DNA of 64,000 bases from Alkanophaga liquidiphilum. GTDB lineage: Archaea > Halobacteriota > Syntropharchaeia > Alkanophagales > B39-G2. The notes under the pieces are model-generated. The model was given only the letters and a program-made list of their open reading frames with translations, was not told where the DNA came from and searched no databases. The position numbers and the translations under genes are program-made. The DNA lies in NCBI GenBank assembly GCA_029259535.1, contig JAPHEF010000003.1, forward strand, positions 1-64,000, given 5' to 3'. Positions 51,301 to 59,352 of this stretch are shown piece after piece; the stretch's first letter is position 1; each line of letters starts with the position of its first letter.

Positions 51301-51400
51301 GATTAAAGTAGTAGATGCTCGTATTAGCTATGGAGAAATTAATAAAATAGCTTCTGAAATACTTACCTATGCGGAAGAGATATATGGTTATATGCATTGA
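48332..51400 (+). CDS. hsdR: Type I restriction endonuclease subunit R
   Basis: HsdR translocates DNA and cuts it. The N-terminal nuclease domain has RRPDLVIFINGLPLAVFEFKS (PD...ExK). The SF2 helicase motor follows with WHTQGTGKSLTM (Walker A, about residue 320), VADEAHRSQY (DEAH box, about 416), FTATPIE, VVDMLLTGFDVPCLHTMYFDKPM and QAIARVNR. The C-terminal helical region is full length (1022 aa total). It begins one base after DUF2283. There is no disabling stop, so the system may be active. Confidence 0.95.
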   Translation: MKAELTEDYMVERAAVNWLKELGHSYIHGSELSPENGERESYRHVVLKRRFIQAIKRINPWLTDELAEEVYKKIVELEHPDFVVKGKIFYDFLTNGVKLTFKEGKEEKTKIVRIVDFENPENNEFLAANQFTVEYQYEKGMHRRPDLVIFINGLPLAVFEFKSFNANETARDAFNDHKTKMKDIPQLYAYAQVLVASDGFETKYGSPTSDWDRFFVWEGIFSDDDVEVEEIEEGHFRYFFKGEELTSLEVLLKGLFRKNHFLEFLEDFILYEKSGETYEKKIAIFHQFYTVRKAVERTKKRALEGKTPEERRIGVVWHTQGTGKSLTMLFYARKVLKIKEFGNPLLLFITDRRNLDEQLYNLFSFMPIVKRAESIKELQELIKTQAGGIIFATIQKFGKKKEEEYPFLTDRKNIIVVADEAHRSQYRELARNLRKAIPNASFMGFTATPIEHQNRDTYLVFGEPISVYSMDKARRHKVVVPIYYEPRLPELHLTNEFIDEEFEEISEFMSPEEREALKRRFARLERLILNPERLSKIAEDIVEHFNKRCQEIEGKAMVVTISRKVAVKLYEEITKQPNAPSVAVVISGNKSKDPEEFWQHLRNKKELEELLNNFKNPERDLKIVIVVDMLLTGFDVPCLHTMYFDKPMKDHSLVQAIARVNRVFKDKPGGLIVDYIGIADDLRKSLSRYTIETIREVLTDINEVLSLLKEKYDIVSSFFSGLNYKEWRELPPEKLSKLTAEAYNRIAAEEKKKMFVKNFVALKKLYLLASPHPETIAIKDDIRFFEMIKKMVVKYSTTRIREVSRDLEYEINQLISRSISAEKPIDIFELLKKEKPEISILDESFLAQFKEMEYKNYAADLLLKIINDELKVRMKKNPFRYKSFYEMLKKLIEKYNIRLITAADVIEELIEIAKEIKKKQKEGEELNLTEEELAFYDLLSSKEKVFENYEEIKAVAKEIVKELGYHVKLADWNKKEYLRAKIKVALKNALIKVVDARISYGEINKIASEILTYAEEIYGYMH

Positions 51401-51683
51401 TTTTTCCGAAATTTTGCATGAATTGAGGAAGATGGACTTTACACCATTAATTCGTTCAATGGTTGAACTGAGTAACGTTACAATTAGGGATGAAATTGGT
51501 GTATATAGACTTGCTTCTGGTTTGACAAAGATACTATTCCCGAACAAACAATTTGACAAAGAAGATTTAAAGATGATAATGGATTTTGTGATAGAATTAA
51601 GGCAAAAAATAGCCGATTTGCTTCACAGAATGGCTCCGGGAGAGTTTGAGAGGAAAAAGATTGAATACTCGATTAAAAGTTAA
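51369..51683 (+). CDS. BrxL/TIGR02688-like C-terminal fragment
   Basis: The 104-residue protein overlaps the hsdR end by 32 bases. Its C-terminal 60 residues (RLASGLTKILFPNKQFDKED, then LKMIMDFVIELRQKIADLLH and MAPGEF) resemble the helical segment that follows the AAA+ domain of BrxL, the Lon-like protein of BREX defence systems. No ATPase or protease residues are present. It could be a relic of a lost brxL, or a stand-alone helical adaptor kept by the restriction operon. The similarity is by eye and needs a profile search. Confidence 0.45.
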   Translation: MRKRYMVICIDFSEILHELRKMDFTPLIRSMVELSNVTIRDEIGVYRLASGLTKILFPNKQFDKEDLKMIMDFVIELRQKIADLLHRMAPGEFERKKIEYSIKS

Positions 51684-51695
51684 ATTAAATTTACC

Positions 51696-51710
51696 AAAAA
51701 TTTATTTAAC
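51696..51710 (+). promoter_or_regulatory. TATA box of the Sec61-beta gene
   Basis: AAAAATTTATTTAAC lies about 25-35 bases before the ATG at 51731 and marks the right boundary where native promoter spacing resumes after the foreign operon. Confidence 0.5.
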
Positions 51711-51730
51711 TGGAGAGAATAGGAAAGACG

Positions 51731-51952
51731 ATGGCCACGAAGAAGGCTGTTAAAGGTAAGAGCAAGAAAGCAAGAAGAGGAAGAGGTGGCAGCGAGCGTT
51801 CGGGACTTGTGTCGTCGGCGGGTTTGATGAGGTATTTCGACGTTGAGGAGTCGGCGATAAAAATCTCGCCAAAGGCAATAGTTCTAATAGGAATTTTAAT
51901 AGGTGTTGTCGTTCTCGCCCTTGAGATTTATTACGGCGTATGGCCGCCGTAG
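51731..51952 (+). CDS. secG: Preprotein translocase Sec61-beta subunit
   Basis: The 73-residue protein has the basic N-terminus, the very conserved SSAGLMRYFDVEESAIKI segment and a single C-terminal transmembrane helix (AIVLIGILIGVVVLALEIYY). It is the small subunit of the SecYE-beta membrane channel. Native codon usage resumes here after the AT-rich island. It is 16 bp before moaC. Confidence 0.9.
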   Translation: MATKKAVKGKSKKARRGRGGSERSGLVSSAGLMRYFDVEESAIKISPKAIVLIGILIGVVVLALEIYYGVWPP

Positions 51953-51968
51953 CGTGCGGGTGTGAGGC

Positions 51969-52424
51969 ATGAGCTTGGGAATGGTGGATATAAGCGCTAA
52001 GGAGGACATCATCCGCATCTCAGAAGCCTACGGTAGGCTCAGGCTGAAGAGAAATACGGTGCTTGCGATAAAGAGGGGCGAGGTGCCGAAGGGCGACGTT
52101 CTCAGTTGTGCAGAAGCCGCCGCCATCCTCGCAGTTAAAAACACACCTTTCACGATTCCACTTTGCCATCCGATAGGGATAAGTAGCGTCTCCGTGCGTT
52201 TTAACCTCGACCGCGACGGCGGCTTTGTAGAGGTCTTCGTGATGGTGAAGTCCGTCGGAAAGACGGGCGTAGAGATGGAGGCGTTACACGGCGTCACAGT
52301 CGCCCTGCTGACAATATGGGACATGGTCAAAGCTCTCGAAAAGGACGAATCTGGAAACTACCCGACGACGAAGATTGAAGAGATTAGGGTTTTGAGTAAA
52401 GTGAAAGAAGTGGGAGAGGGGTGA
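51969..52424 (+). CDS. moaC: Cyclic pyranopterin monophosphate synthase MoaC
   Basis: MoaC converts the MoaA product to cyclic pyranopterin phosphate in molybdopterin synthesis. Present are MVDISAKEDI, FTIPLCHPIGI, KTGVEMEALHGVTVALLTIWDMVKAL and the ending region. It supplies the pterin needed by the tungsten AOR seen at 33-35 kb. Its TGA overlaps the start of the cupin gene. Confidence 0.95.
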   Translation: MSLGMVDISAKEDIIRISEAYGRLRLKRNTVLAIKRGEVPKGDVLSCAEAAAILAVKNTPFTIPLCHPIGISSVSVRFNLDRDGGFVEVFVMVKSVGKTGVEMEALHGVTVALLTIWDMVKALEKDESGNYPTTKIEEIRVLSKVKEVGEG

Positions 52425-52777
52425 TTGGGACGAGGGTGGTGAAGCGGGACGAGTTAAAGCCGTTTGTGACGAAGGACGGCTCTGAAATCCGAGAGTTCCA
52501 CCGCTCCGAGAATTTGAGTCTTGCGGAGGCGTTAGTTCCTGTTGGACAAAGAACGAGAAAGCATTTTCACAAGACTTCGGAGGAAATTTACTTTATTTTG
52601 GAGGGGCGGGGCATGATGGAGATGGAAGAGGAGCGTGCGGAGGTCGCCGCCGGGCAGGCGGTCGTGATTCCGCCGACGAAGACGCACTGCATAGAAAACG
52701 TCGGCGACGTGCCTTTGCGGTTCTTATGCCACTGCAGCCCGCCTTACTTGCACGACGATACCATTCTCGTCGAATGA
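52421..52777 (+). CDS. Single-domain cupin
   Basis: This 118-residue beta-barrel protein has cupin motif 1, KHFHKTSEEIYFILEGRGMM (HxH, with a Glu), and motif 2 around VVIPPTKTHCIENVGD, giving a likely metal site of three His and one Glu. Small cupins include isomerases, oxygenases and sugar enzymes. The reaction is unknown. The start GTG overlaps the moaC stop, so the two are coupled. Confidence 0.8.
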   Translation: MIGTRVVKRDELKPFVTKDGSEIREFHRSENLSLAEALVPVGQRTRKHFHKTSEEIYFILEGRGMMEMEEERAEVAAGQAVVIPPTKTHCIENVGDVPLRFLCHCSPPYLHDDTILVE

Positions 52778-52778
52778 C

Positions 52779-53315
52779 ATGGAGAAGTTTTTAGTTGACA
52801 GGATGCTCGGTAGACTCGTCTCGTGGCTCAGGATGCTCGGCTACGACACCGTTTATGCGAACGACGTGAGCGGCGAGGGCGGCGGCGACGCCGAAGATGC
52901 TTTTTTACTCTCCTTAGCAAAGGAGGAGAAAAGAATTCTTCTGACGAAAGATAGAAAGCTTGCGGCGGAAGCTCGGAAAAGCGGTGTGCGATGCGTCCTC
53001 ATGACGAAAAACGACGTCCTCGGACAGCTTTCTGAGCTTACGGCGAGCGTGCCCCTTCGTCTTGAAATGACGTTCGTGCGGTGCAGCGAGTGCAATGCGC
53101 CTATACGACGCGTTAGAGAGGACGAGACGCAGATGCTGCTCGAAACTGACTACGTGCCAAAAAAGATGATTGGGAAGCTGGAGTTCTGGGTCTGTGAGGG
53201 ATGTCGCCGCATCTACTGGGAAGGCAGCCACTGGCGTGCGATTAACGAGCGGCTGGACTTGCTAAAGAGGATAACGAGTAGGCAGGTCGGAAATGAACAG
53301 ACGACCAGCGAATAG
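52779..53315 (+). CDS. Mut7-C RNase-domain protein with zinc ribbon
   Basis: The N-terminus is the PIN-like Mut7-C/DUF5615 domain (FLVDRMLGRLVSWLRMLGYDT, then LLTKDRKLAAEA), with acidic residues typical of nucleases. The C-terminus is a zinc ribbon (CSECNAPI, then CEGCRRIYW). It starts two bases after the cupin gene and overlaps endonuclease V by 23 bases. Such proteins are thought to act on RNA. The target is unknown. Confidence 0.8.
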   Translation: MEKFLVDRMLGRLVSWLRMLGYDTVYANDVSGEGGGDAEDAFLLSLAKEEKRILLTKDRKLAAEARKSGVRCVLMTKNDVLGQLSELTASVPLRLEMTFVRCSECNAPIRRVREDETQMLLETDYVPKKMIGKLEFWVCEGCRRIYWEGSHWRAINERLDLLKRITSRQVGNEQTTSE

Positions 53316-54048
53316 GCTAGAAGACGGCGAGCTTGAAAAGTTGTATGAAAAGCAGAGAAGGATAGCCGCCCGTGCGGTGCTCAGGGACGAATTTCAAGGT
53401 CCGGAGCTCGTTGCGGGTGCGGACTTGGCGTTCCTCGCCGCTGGCAACAGGAGCTTGGAGCTTGCAGTTGCGAGCATCGTCGTCCTTAAGTATTCGACGC
53501 TACGAGTCGTGGAGCGTGCGTGCGTCATCGAGTCGACCGATTTCCCTTACGTGCCGGGGCTGCTGGCATTCCGTGAAGCTCCGCTCATAATAAAGGCGTT
53601 CCAGCAGCTGGAGCATAAACCGGACGTGCTCTTTGTGGACGGCTGCGGCGTGAATCATCCGAGATTCGCAGGCCTGGCGACGCATGTTGGCGTGCTTCTT
53701 GACGTTGCGACCGTCGGTGTCGCAAAGAGCCTTTTGTGCGGCGATGCCAGAACGCCGACGGCTGAAGGCGAAGCATGCCCGTTACGCTACCGTGGCAAGC
53801 TCGTGGGCTTTCTCCTGAAAAGCAAAAAGGGTTGCAAGCCCATCGTTGTGGCGCCAGGGCATAAAATCTCGACGGAAACTGCATTACAGCTCGTGAAAAA
53901 TTGTATAATGGGCTACAAGCTACCTGAGCCTACGAGATTAGCGCACATTTATGCAAATAAGGTTAAAAGGAAGTTGGTGCAGGATGGAAGTTTCGGCCCC
54001 AAATGCGATTCTCTCTACCGCACAGGTATCAGAAAAACTGAAACGTAA
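53293..54048 (+). CDS. nfi: Endonuclease V
   Basis: Endonuclease V cuts near deaminated bases such as inosine. The active-site residues are visible: Asp in VAGADLAFL, Glu in YVPGLLAFREAP, and Asp in VLFVDGCGVNHPR, then HVGVLLDVATVGVAK and LVGFLLKSKKGCKPIVVAPGHKIS. Length 251 aa. It overlaps the Mut7-C gene by 23 bases and may be initiated further in, but ATG 53293 is the only good start. Confidence 0.9.
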   Translation: MNRRPANRLEDGELEKLYEKQRRIAARAVLRDEFQGPELVAGADLAFLAAGNRSLELAVASIVVLKYSTLRVVERACVIESTDFPYVPGLLAFREAPLIIKAFQQLEHKPDVLFVDGCGVNHPRFAGLATHVGVLLDVATVGVAKSLLCGDARTPTAEGEACPLRYRGKLVGFLLKSKKGCKPIVVAPGHKISTETALQLVKNCIMGYKLPEPTRLAHIYANKVKRKLVQDGSFGPKCDSLYRTGIRKTET

Positions 54049-54053
54049 AAAAA

Positions 54054-54962
54054 TCATTTCCCCACCTGCAGCATTCTTTCTACGGCATTCCGGGCAGCTT
54101 CTGCGATCTCCTTCTGCACGATGACTACTGGTTTCTCACGCTCTAACGCCCTTAGCACTTTCGAAAGCGTGTGCATTTTCATCTGCGGACAGATCGCCGT
54201 CTCCGAAACTGCATGAAAGCACTTGCCCGGCGCCTCTTTCTTCAACCTGTGCAGCAGCCCCACCTCCGTCCCTATTAAATACTCGGTGGCTTCGTCCTGC
54301 TTGCAAAAACGCACCATCCCGCTCGTCGATGCTATGTGGTCGGCGGCGTCTTGCACCTCGGGCACGCACTCCGGGTGCACCACGAGCTTCGCCCTCGAGT
54401 GCTGACGGCGTGCCATCTCCACGTCCTCGAGCGATATCTGATGGTGCGTCGGGCACAGCCCGTGCTCGGGCACCGTCACGATCCTTTTAGGGCTGCGCCG
54501 CCGCACGTAATAGGCGAGGTTCGCGTCCGGCCCGAAAATTACTGTCTCGGCGTCCATCGCGTTCACGACCTCAGCGGCGTTCGCCGACGTGCAGACGCAG
54601 TCCGCGAGCGCCTTGCTCTCCGCCAGCGTGTTTATGTACAAGACGACGGCGGCGTCCGGGTGCTCGGCTCGTGCCTCCTTAAGCGTTGATGCGAGGAGCA
54701 TCTGCGCCATCGGGCAGACGGCGCCGATGTCCGGAATTAAAACCTTTTTGTCGGGGTTGAGCACGGCGGCGGTCTCAGCCATGAAGTCGACGCCGCAAAA
54801 CACGATGACGTCCGCGTCCGTCTCCGCCGCTCGCCGTGCAAGCTCCAACGAATCGCCGACGAAATCCGCAACGTCCTGAACCTCCGCACGCTGATAATTG
54901 TGCGCCAAGATCACCGCATTTTTCTTAGCCTTCAGCCGCTCTATCTCATCCACAAGCTTCAT
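54054..54962 (-). CDS. nadA: Quinolinate synthase A
   Basis: NadA forms quinolinate for NAD synthesis using a 4Fe-4S cluster. Cluster ligands are in DIGAVCPMAQ, VVHPECVPEVQ and ETAICPQMKM. Substrate-binding segments include AHNYQRAEVQDVADF, FCGVDFMAETA and EHGLCPTHHQI. Length 302 aa is standard. It converges with endonuclease V, which ends just before it. Confidence 0.95.
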   Translation of the reverse strand: MKLVDEIERLKAKKNAVILAHNYQRAEVQDVADFVGDSLELARRAAETDADVIVFCGVDFMAETAAVLNPDKKVLIPDIGAVCPMAQMLLASTLKEARAEHPDAAVVLYINTLAESKALADCVCTSANAAEVVNAMDAETVIFGPDANLAYYVRRRSPKRIVTVPEHGLCPTHHQISLEDVEMARRQHSRAKLVVHPECVPEVQDAADHIASTSGMVRFCKQDEATEYLIGTEVGLLHRLKKEAPGKCFHAVSETAICPQMKMHTLSKVLRALEREKPVVIVQKEIAEAARNAVERMLQVGK

Positions 54963-55032
54963 CCTCTGAAATTTGCTCGCATCACTTTTATGCCTTAAGC
55001 TTTAGTTTCGTAAGCCTCACTAACCACTCACA

Positions 55033-56187
55033 CTACACGTTTCCACCGCCGTAACTGCTTTTAAACCCGCTTAAAGCGACTAAGACCTCCGAAGTCGTGA
55101 ACACGTCGTTATTTACTTCATCTATATACCCCAAACTCGGATGAACTAAGCGCCCGTAGTAGCCGCCACTCCAATAGCCCCCCTCCTGCTGCCTCCTAAG
55201 TAACCAATTCACCGCTTTGAGGACTGCGGAGCCGCCAACACCCGCCTCCAGCAAGCTCTGCAAGTAAAGCGCGGTCGCCAGCTCCTTCGTCGCTATACTT
55301 ATCGCAGACCAACTGCCGTCGGCGTTCTGTCGCCTCAAAGCATACGAAAGCGCCCTTTCCGAGAGCTCCTTCGCCTTTTGCTTCATTTCTGTGAGTAGTT
55401 CTTGTTTTTCCAGCATGGTGGCAACGCCGACGACGTTCCTGATAGCGTAAGCCTCTGTGTTGTAGAAGCAGCGAGAACGCCCCCAGCTCCCGTCCTTGCG
55501 TTGCGTTCGCTCTAAAAATTCCAAACCCCTTTCCAACACGGACTCTGGCGGGTTTCCTGTGAGTAAGGCTCTGAGGGCATATCCTGTAACCGAGGGGAAG
55601 TAATTGAGCTTGATGTTCACAATTTCCGGATCTCCTAAATAGGGAAGTTCCCAGCCGCCGCACGCCTGTTGTTTTTGAACTAGAAAGTTATGCCCTCTTT
55701 GAATCTCTGGCGTTATTCTCCCCTCATACTTGTAGAGCGCCATCAGCGCCACAGGCGACGTCTCGATGCAATATAAGTCCTTCCGTTCCTTTATGTCAGC
55801 ACGAGACGCTGGGAAGTTCTCGTAGAAGAAGCCGCCGCTCTCAAGCTGACTTTCCAGTAAGAATCGAACCGCCCGTTCCAATGCCTCAGACTCAACGCCG
55901 ACTGTTGTGAGCGCCAAGGCAGCGTTCGCAGTGTTCCAGACTTCCCAAAGCCTCCCCCAAGAGCCATCTTTCCTTTGGGTGCTCTCTAACCATTTTACTC
56001 CTCTCTCAATCGCCGCTTCCACTCTTTCAAGACTAACGGCGCTCTCGCCTTGCTGCCTACTGCCACCTCGCTGCAGCCTTCTGCGGAAACCCTCCCAGTA
56101 GTAACGGAGGTAGCCCAGCGCCTCATCCTTCGCACCGTGCGGCGTGTTGTTGTAAATCCACCAATACAAGATGTCAAAAGCCTTCAT
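55033..56187 (-). CDS. Squalene-cyclase/prenyltransferase-fold repeat protein
   Basis: The 384-residue protein is an alpha/alpha toroid with repeated QW-like motifs: STQRKDGSWGRLWEVW, ERTQRKDGSWGRSR, RRQNADGSWSAIS and RRQQEGGYWSGGYY. These are typical of terpene cyclases and of the protein prenyltransferase beta-subunit fold. The DxDD catalytic motif of hopene/squalene cyclases is not seen and the chain is only half their length. It may be a lipid-binding or non-canonical cyclase. It begins a block of surface-glycan genes and reads away from the flippase. Confidence 0.6.
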   Translation of the reverse strand: MKAFDILYWWIYNNTPHGAKDEALGYLRYYWEGFRRRLQRGGSRQQGESAVSLERVEAAIERGVKWLESTQRKDGSWGRLWEVWNTANAALALTTVGVESEALERAVRFLLESQLESGGFFYENFPASRADIKERKDLYCIETSPVALMALYKYEGRITPEIQRGHNFLVQKQQACGGWELPYLGDPEIVNIKLNYFPSVTGYALRALLTGNPPESVLERGLEFLERTQRKDGSWGRSRCFYNTEAYAIRNVVGVATMLEKQELLTEMKQKAKELSERALSYALRRQNADGSWSAISIATKELATALYLQSLLEAGVGGSAVLKAVNWLLRRQQEGGYWSGGYYGRLVHPSLGYIDEVNNDVFTTSEVLVALSGFKSSYGGGNV

Positions 56188-56282
56188 GCTCTTCCCCCTG
56201 AGTAGCCCGCGCGCTAGCGGCGAGCTATACCCCGATCACCCCAGCTCAATATTTTTGCGAACAAGTTAAAGTTGGTGAGGAG

Positions 56283-57851
56283 ATGCAAGACGCTAACGGA
56301 GGGGAGGACGCCGCTGAGAATGTGTTGAGGCTCGCGGCACGAGGCACGGCAATCGCACTCGTCGGCGCCCTGCTCTTCACCGCCTTCGACTTTGTCGCAA
56401 GAGTCCTAATAGCGAGGAATGCCTCGCAGGCTGAATACGGGGCGTTCAGCATCTCTCTCGCTCTCCTGAACATTTTTACTATTGCCGCATGCCTCGGGCT
56501 GCACGAGGGCGCGCCGAGATTCATTGCATTCTCCAGGGGGCGTGGCGAAAGACGTGAGGGCAGCATCATTCTCGCATCTTTGCAGCTTACGCTCACCGCA
56601 AGCGTTCTTTGCTCCCTTTTTTTCTTCCTCTTCGCCAAACCACTGGCGGAAGCGCTCCACTCACCGCCGGCAATTCTCAGAATGTTCGCAACCGCAGTCC
56701 CGTTCGCAGTTATGGTTGAGATGCTTGTTGCATTTTTCAGAGGCTTCGACAGGGTTGAGGAGCGCTTCTATTTCAGGGACTTCCTGATGAGCATGCTGAA
56801 GGTTTCGCTGGTCGCCGCAGCTGCCGCACTCGGGCTTTTCTGGATGGTTGCCGCTTATTTATTAGCAATTGTCTTGGCGGCGCTTGCGTTCTCAGCGTAT
56901 GCCGTGCGGAAATTGCGTGTCTTGGTTCGAGAGCGGCGTGGCGTTTGGGCGGGCGAGCGTGAGGGGCGTGCAAGCAGTGTAAAACGTGAGCTACTGCGAT
57001 TCTCCTTGCCGCTACTCGTAGCAAGCATTGCAGGCATTGCGATTCTGCGGGCGGACACTTTGCTGCTTGGGTATTTACGAGCAGCAGAGGACGCTGGGCT
57101 TTACAATGCGGCGCACCCCTTGGCGCAGCTTCTGAAGATATTCCTTGACTCCATGGCGTTCATTTACGTGCCGATAGCGTCACAACTACTCTCAAAAAAC
57201 CGAGTTCAGGAATTAAGGCAATATTACATCGTGCTGACGAAATGGGTTTTCCTAGCGACGTTCCCGCCCGCCATGTTTGTCCTTCTTTTCCCGGGAGCGG
57301 TGCTGAGCTTGATTTTTGGCAGCGGATACGCAGCCGCTGATGTCGCCCTCCGCATCCTCGTCGTCGGAATGCTGCTCCATGTCCTCCTTGGACCCAATGG
57401 CGCAACCCTCATCGCCATCGGTGGCACGCGCCTTTATATGCTTTACACCCTGGTGGGAGTCGCCCTGAACCTCGCTCTCAACGTCGCCTTAATCCCCGAA
57501 TTCGGCATTGTCGGTGCCGCCGTCGCCTCAACTTCAGCAGTCTGCGTGATAAATGCGCTAGTGTCAGCGCAAATCCTCCGCACGCACCACATACACTCGC
57601 TCGCAGCCAAATTCATGAAACCAGCGGCTACGTCAGCAGTTGCTACGTCTGTTCTTTTCCTGCTTTTCCGAAACGTCGGCGCCACGCCCCTGACGCTTTC
57701 ACTCTTCTTATTTCTGTTTTACGTGATGTGCGGAATCTGCATGCTTGTTGTGGGCTTTGACGAGGATGACATGACCATACTTCTTGAACTAGCGGGAAAC
57801 GTAGGCATCAAACCGCACACCATAGAAAAGATTTTCAAAAAATTCATGTGA
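56283..57851 (+). CDS. Oligosaccharide flippase (Wzx/MATE-like)
   Basis: The 522-residue membrane protein has about 12-14 hydrophobic helices, the N-terminal polysaccharide-synthase segment LAARGTAIALVGALLFTAFD, then NASQAEYGAFSISLALL, and later INALVSAQILRTH. This pattern fits the PST/Wzx family that moves lipid-linked sugars across the membrane. It lies with glycosyltransferase, UbiA and radical-SAM genes, so its cargo is probably the glycolipid made by them. Confidence 0.8.
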   Translation: MQDANGGEDAAENVLRLAARGTAIALVGALLFTAFDFVARVLIARNASQAEYGAFSISLALLNIFTIAACLGLHEGAPRFIAFSRGRGERREGSIILASLQLTLTASVLCSLFFFLFAKPLAEALHSPPAILRMFATAVPFAVMVEMLVAFFRGFDRVEERFYFRDFLMSMLKVSLVAAAAALGLFWMVAAYLLAIVLAALAFSAYAVRKLRVLVRERRGVWAGEREGRASSVKRELLRFSLPLLVASIAGIAILRADTLLLGYLRAAEDAGLYNAAHPLAQLLKIFLDSMAFIYVPIASQLLSKNRVQELRQYYIVLTKWVFLATFPPAMFVLLFPGAVLSLIFGSGYAAADVALRILVVGMLLHVLLGPNGATLIAIGGTRLYMLYTLVGVALNLALNVALIPEFGIVGAAVASTSAVCVINALVSAQILRTHHIHSLAAKFMKPAATSAVATSVLFLLFRNVGATPLTLSLFLFLFYVMCGICMLVVGFDEDDMTILLELAGNVGIKPHTIEKIFKKFM

Positions 57852-57857
57852 ATATGG

Positions 57858-59348
57858 TTACAGCCTTTTCATCCTTTTTAATCGCCTTACCTGCTCTCTC
57901 ACCTTTTCACGAGTTTTTTCGTATCTTATCTCTCTCGTCACAAGCTCGCCCTCGAAAATCTCCCTCAACACCCGCCCGTCCATATCCGTCGGCAGCGGCA
58001 GCCCGAATATGTGCAGGATTGTCGGCGCCACGTCGTAAATCCTCGCACGAACCTCAAAGCCCATCTTTATGTCAGGTCCCCAAGCTATGAAGGTTCCGTT
58101 GTCTTTGCGGTGGTTTCCGCCGGAATCCTTGATGAAGTCCTTGCTGTAACCAATTCTTGAACTAATCCCGTGCACGTAATCGTCGGTTTGGACGACGATA
58201 TCGGGCGCCAGATGCAAATATCCGCCGCTATACAGTTCCTCCCGTCTATACGCCGTCACTGAAAGCTCCTGTAGTCCCTTTATGATTTCATCACGCAGCC
58301 GCTCATACTCAGAAGCCTCGACGACCCCTTGCGGCTCTCGCCCCTTTAGGTTTATGTATATTGGACCCCACGTCCCGTAGCTAAACGCCTTCGTCTTTTC
58401 CCAGCTTATTTGCGTCCCTGCAGTGCGCAATGAGAATTTTAATAATATTTGTCTGAGTAATGGCAAGGAATATAATCTGGACAGCGGCTGCCGAAACGGG
58501 GCGATAGCTCTCATGAGAAGGGGCTCACTTTTTGGGGTTAGGAAACCTCGTCTTTTTAACCATTCATTAACAAGAAAAATTCTCTCATTGGGTCCAAATC
58601 CGTGGTCTGAAACTATTAGGAGTGTAGTTTCCGAATCCAACCGTCTTAACAAATCATGAAGACAACGGTCGATGTTTTGATAATGCCGCAAGATGAAATC
58701 CTCCTTGCTCCAGAATCTATGTTGCACCCTGTCGAGTTCTGAAAGCACCACGAAGCCAAAATCCCAGTCGTCGTCGAGCATGCGAAGGAACGCCCCGAAC
58801 TGCCTTTTTGTTATCTCGCTTAACCTTCTCGATAGTTCATGGTCACCTAATGCAAGCAATACCCGTAGGTCATTTATATCCTGTTCGTAGCCGAGCCGCC
58901 GCAGCGTCTCCGCAAATTCACTTGGATACGTCAGCACGTCTTCAGAGACGTAGAGGGGACCAGCAGCCATTCGCCCGTTGACCTCGTATGCATAAAGCAC
59001 GTTCGGCGCATTCAGAACGAGAACTCGTTTCCCATGCTCGCATAGGATGTCCCAAACATCCCGCTCCTTCCGTGTCATCGCTGCAGAGAGGTGAAACTCG
59101 TAGCTCCCATACGCCTTCTGTAAGAAGCCAAAGCACCCTATTTTCCCCGGATTTTTCCCGGTGGCGAGGCAATTCCATGCCGGAATCGTCTGCGTGGGCA
59201 CAACGCTTTCGAGATCGCCATGCGCCCCTCCTTCCAATAATTCCTGAAATGTCGGAAGCCTGCCCTCGGACCCCCACCGCCGGATTAAATCCATGCACGC
59301 CCCGTCTAACCCCATCACTAAGACCCTCACCCTCATCCCTCCGCTCAA
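57858..59348 (-). CDS. Alkaline-phosphatase-superfamily phosphodiesterase/transferase
   Basis: The 496-residue soluble protein has the AP-superfamily metal sites: VMGLDGACMDLIRRW (first Asp), VVPTQTIPAWNCLATGKNPG (Thr nucleophile), FVVLSELDRVQHRFW, VSDHGFGPNE and a C-terminal AWGPDIK with HIFGLPLPTDMDG. Enzymes of this kind hydrolyse or transfer phosphate groups, including phosphoglycan modification. It has no signal peptide. It is the last gene of the minus-strand glycan operon. Confidence 0.75.
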   Translation of the reverse strand: MSGGMRVRVLVMGLDGACMDLIRRWGSEGRLPTFQELLEGGAHGDLESVVPTQTIPAWNCLATGKNPGKIGCFGFLQKAYGSYEFHLSAAMTRKERDVWDILCEHGKRVLVLNAPNVLYAYEVNGRMAAGPLYVSEDVLTYPSEFAETLRRLGYEQDINDLRVLLALGDHELSRRLSEITKRQFGAFLRMLDDDWDFGFVVLSELDRVQHRFWSKEDFILRHYQNIDRCLHDLLRRLDSETTLLIVSDHGFGPNERIFLVNEWLKRRGFLTPKSEPLLMRAIAPFRQPLSRLYSLPLLRQILLKFSLRTAGTQISWEKTKAFSYGTWGPIYINLKGREPQGVVEASEYERLRDEIIKGLQELSVTAYRREELYSGGYLHLAPDIVVQTDDYVHGISSRIGYSKDFIKDSGGNHRKDNGTFIAWGPDIKMGFEVRARIYDVAPTILHIFGLPLPTDMDGRVLREIFEGELVTREIRYEKTREKVREQVRRLKRMKRL

Positions 59349-59352
59349 TCAA

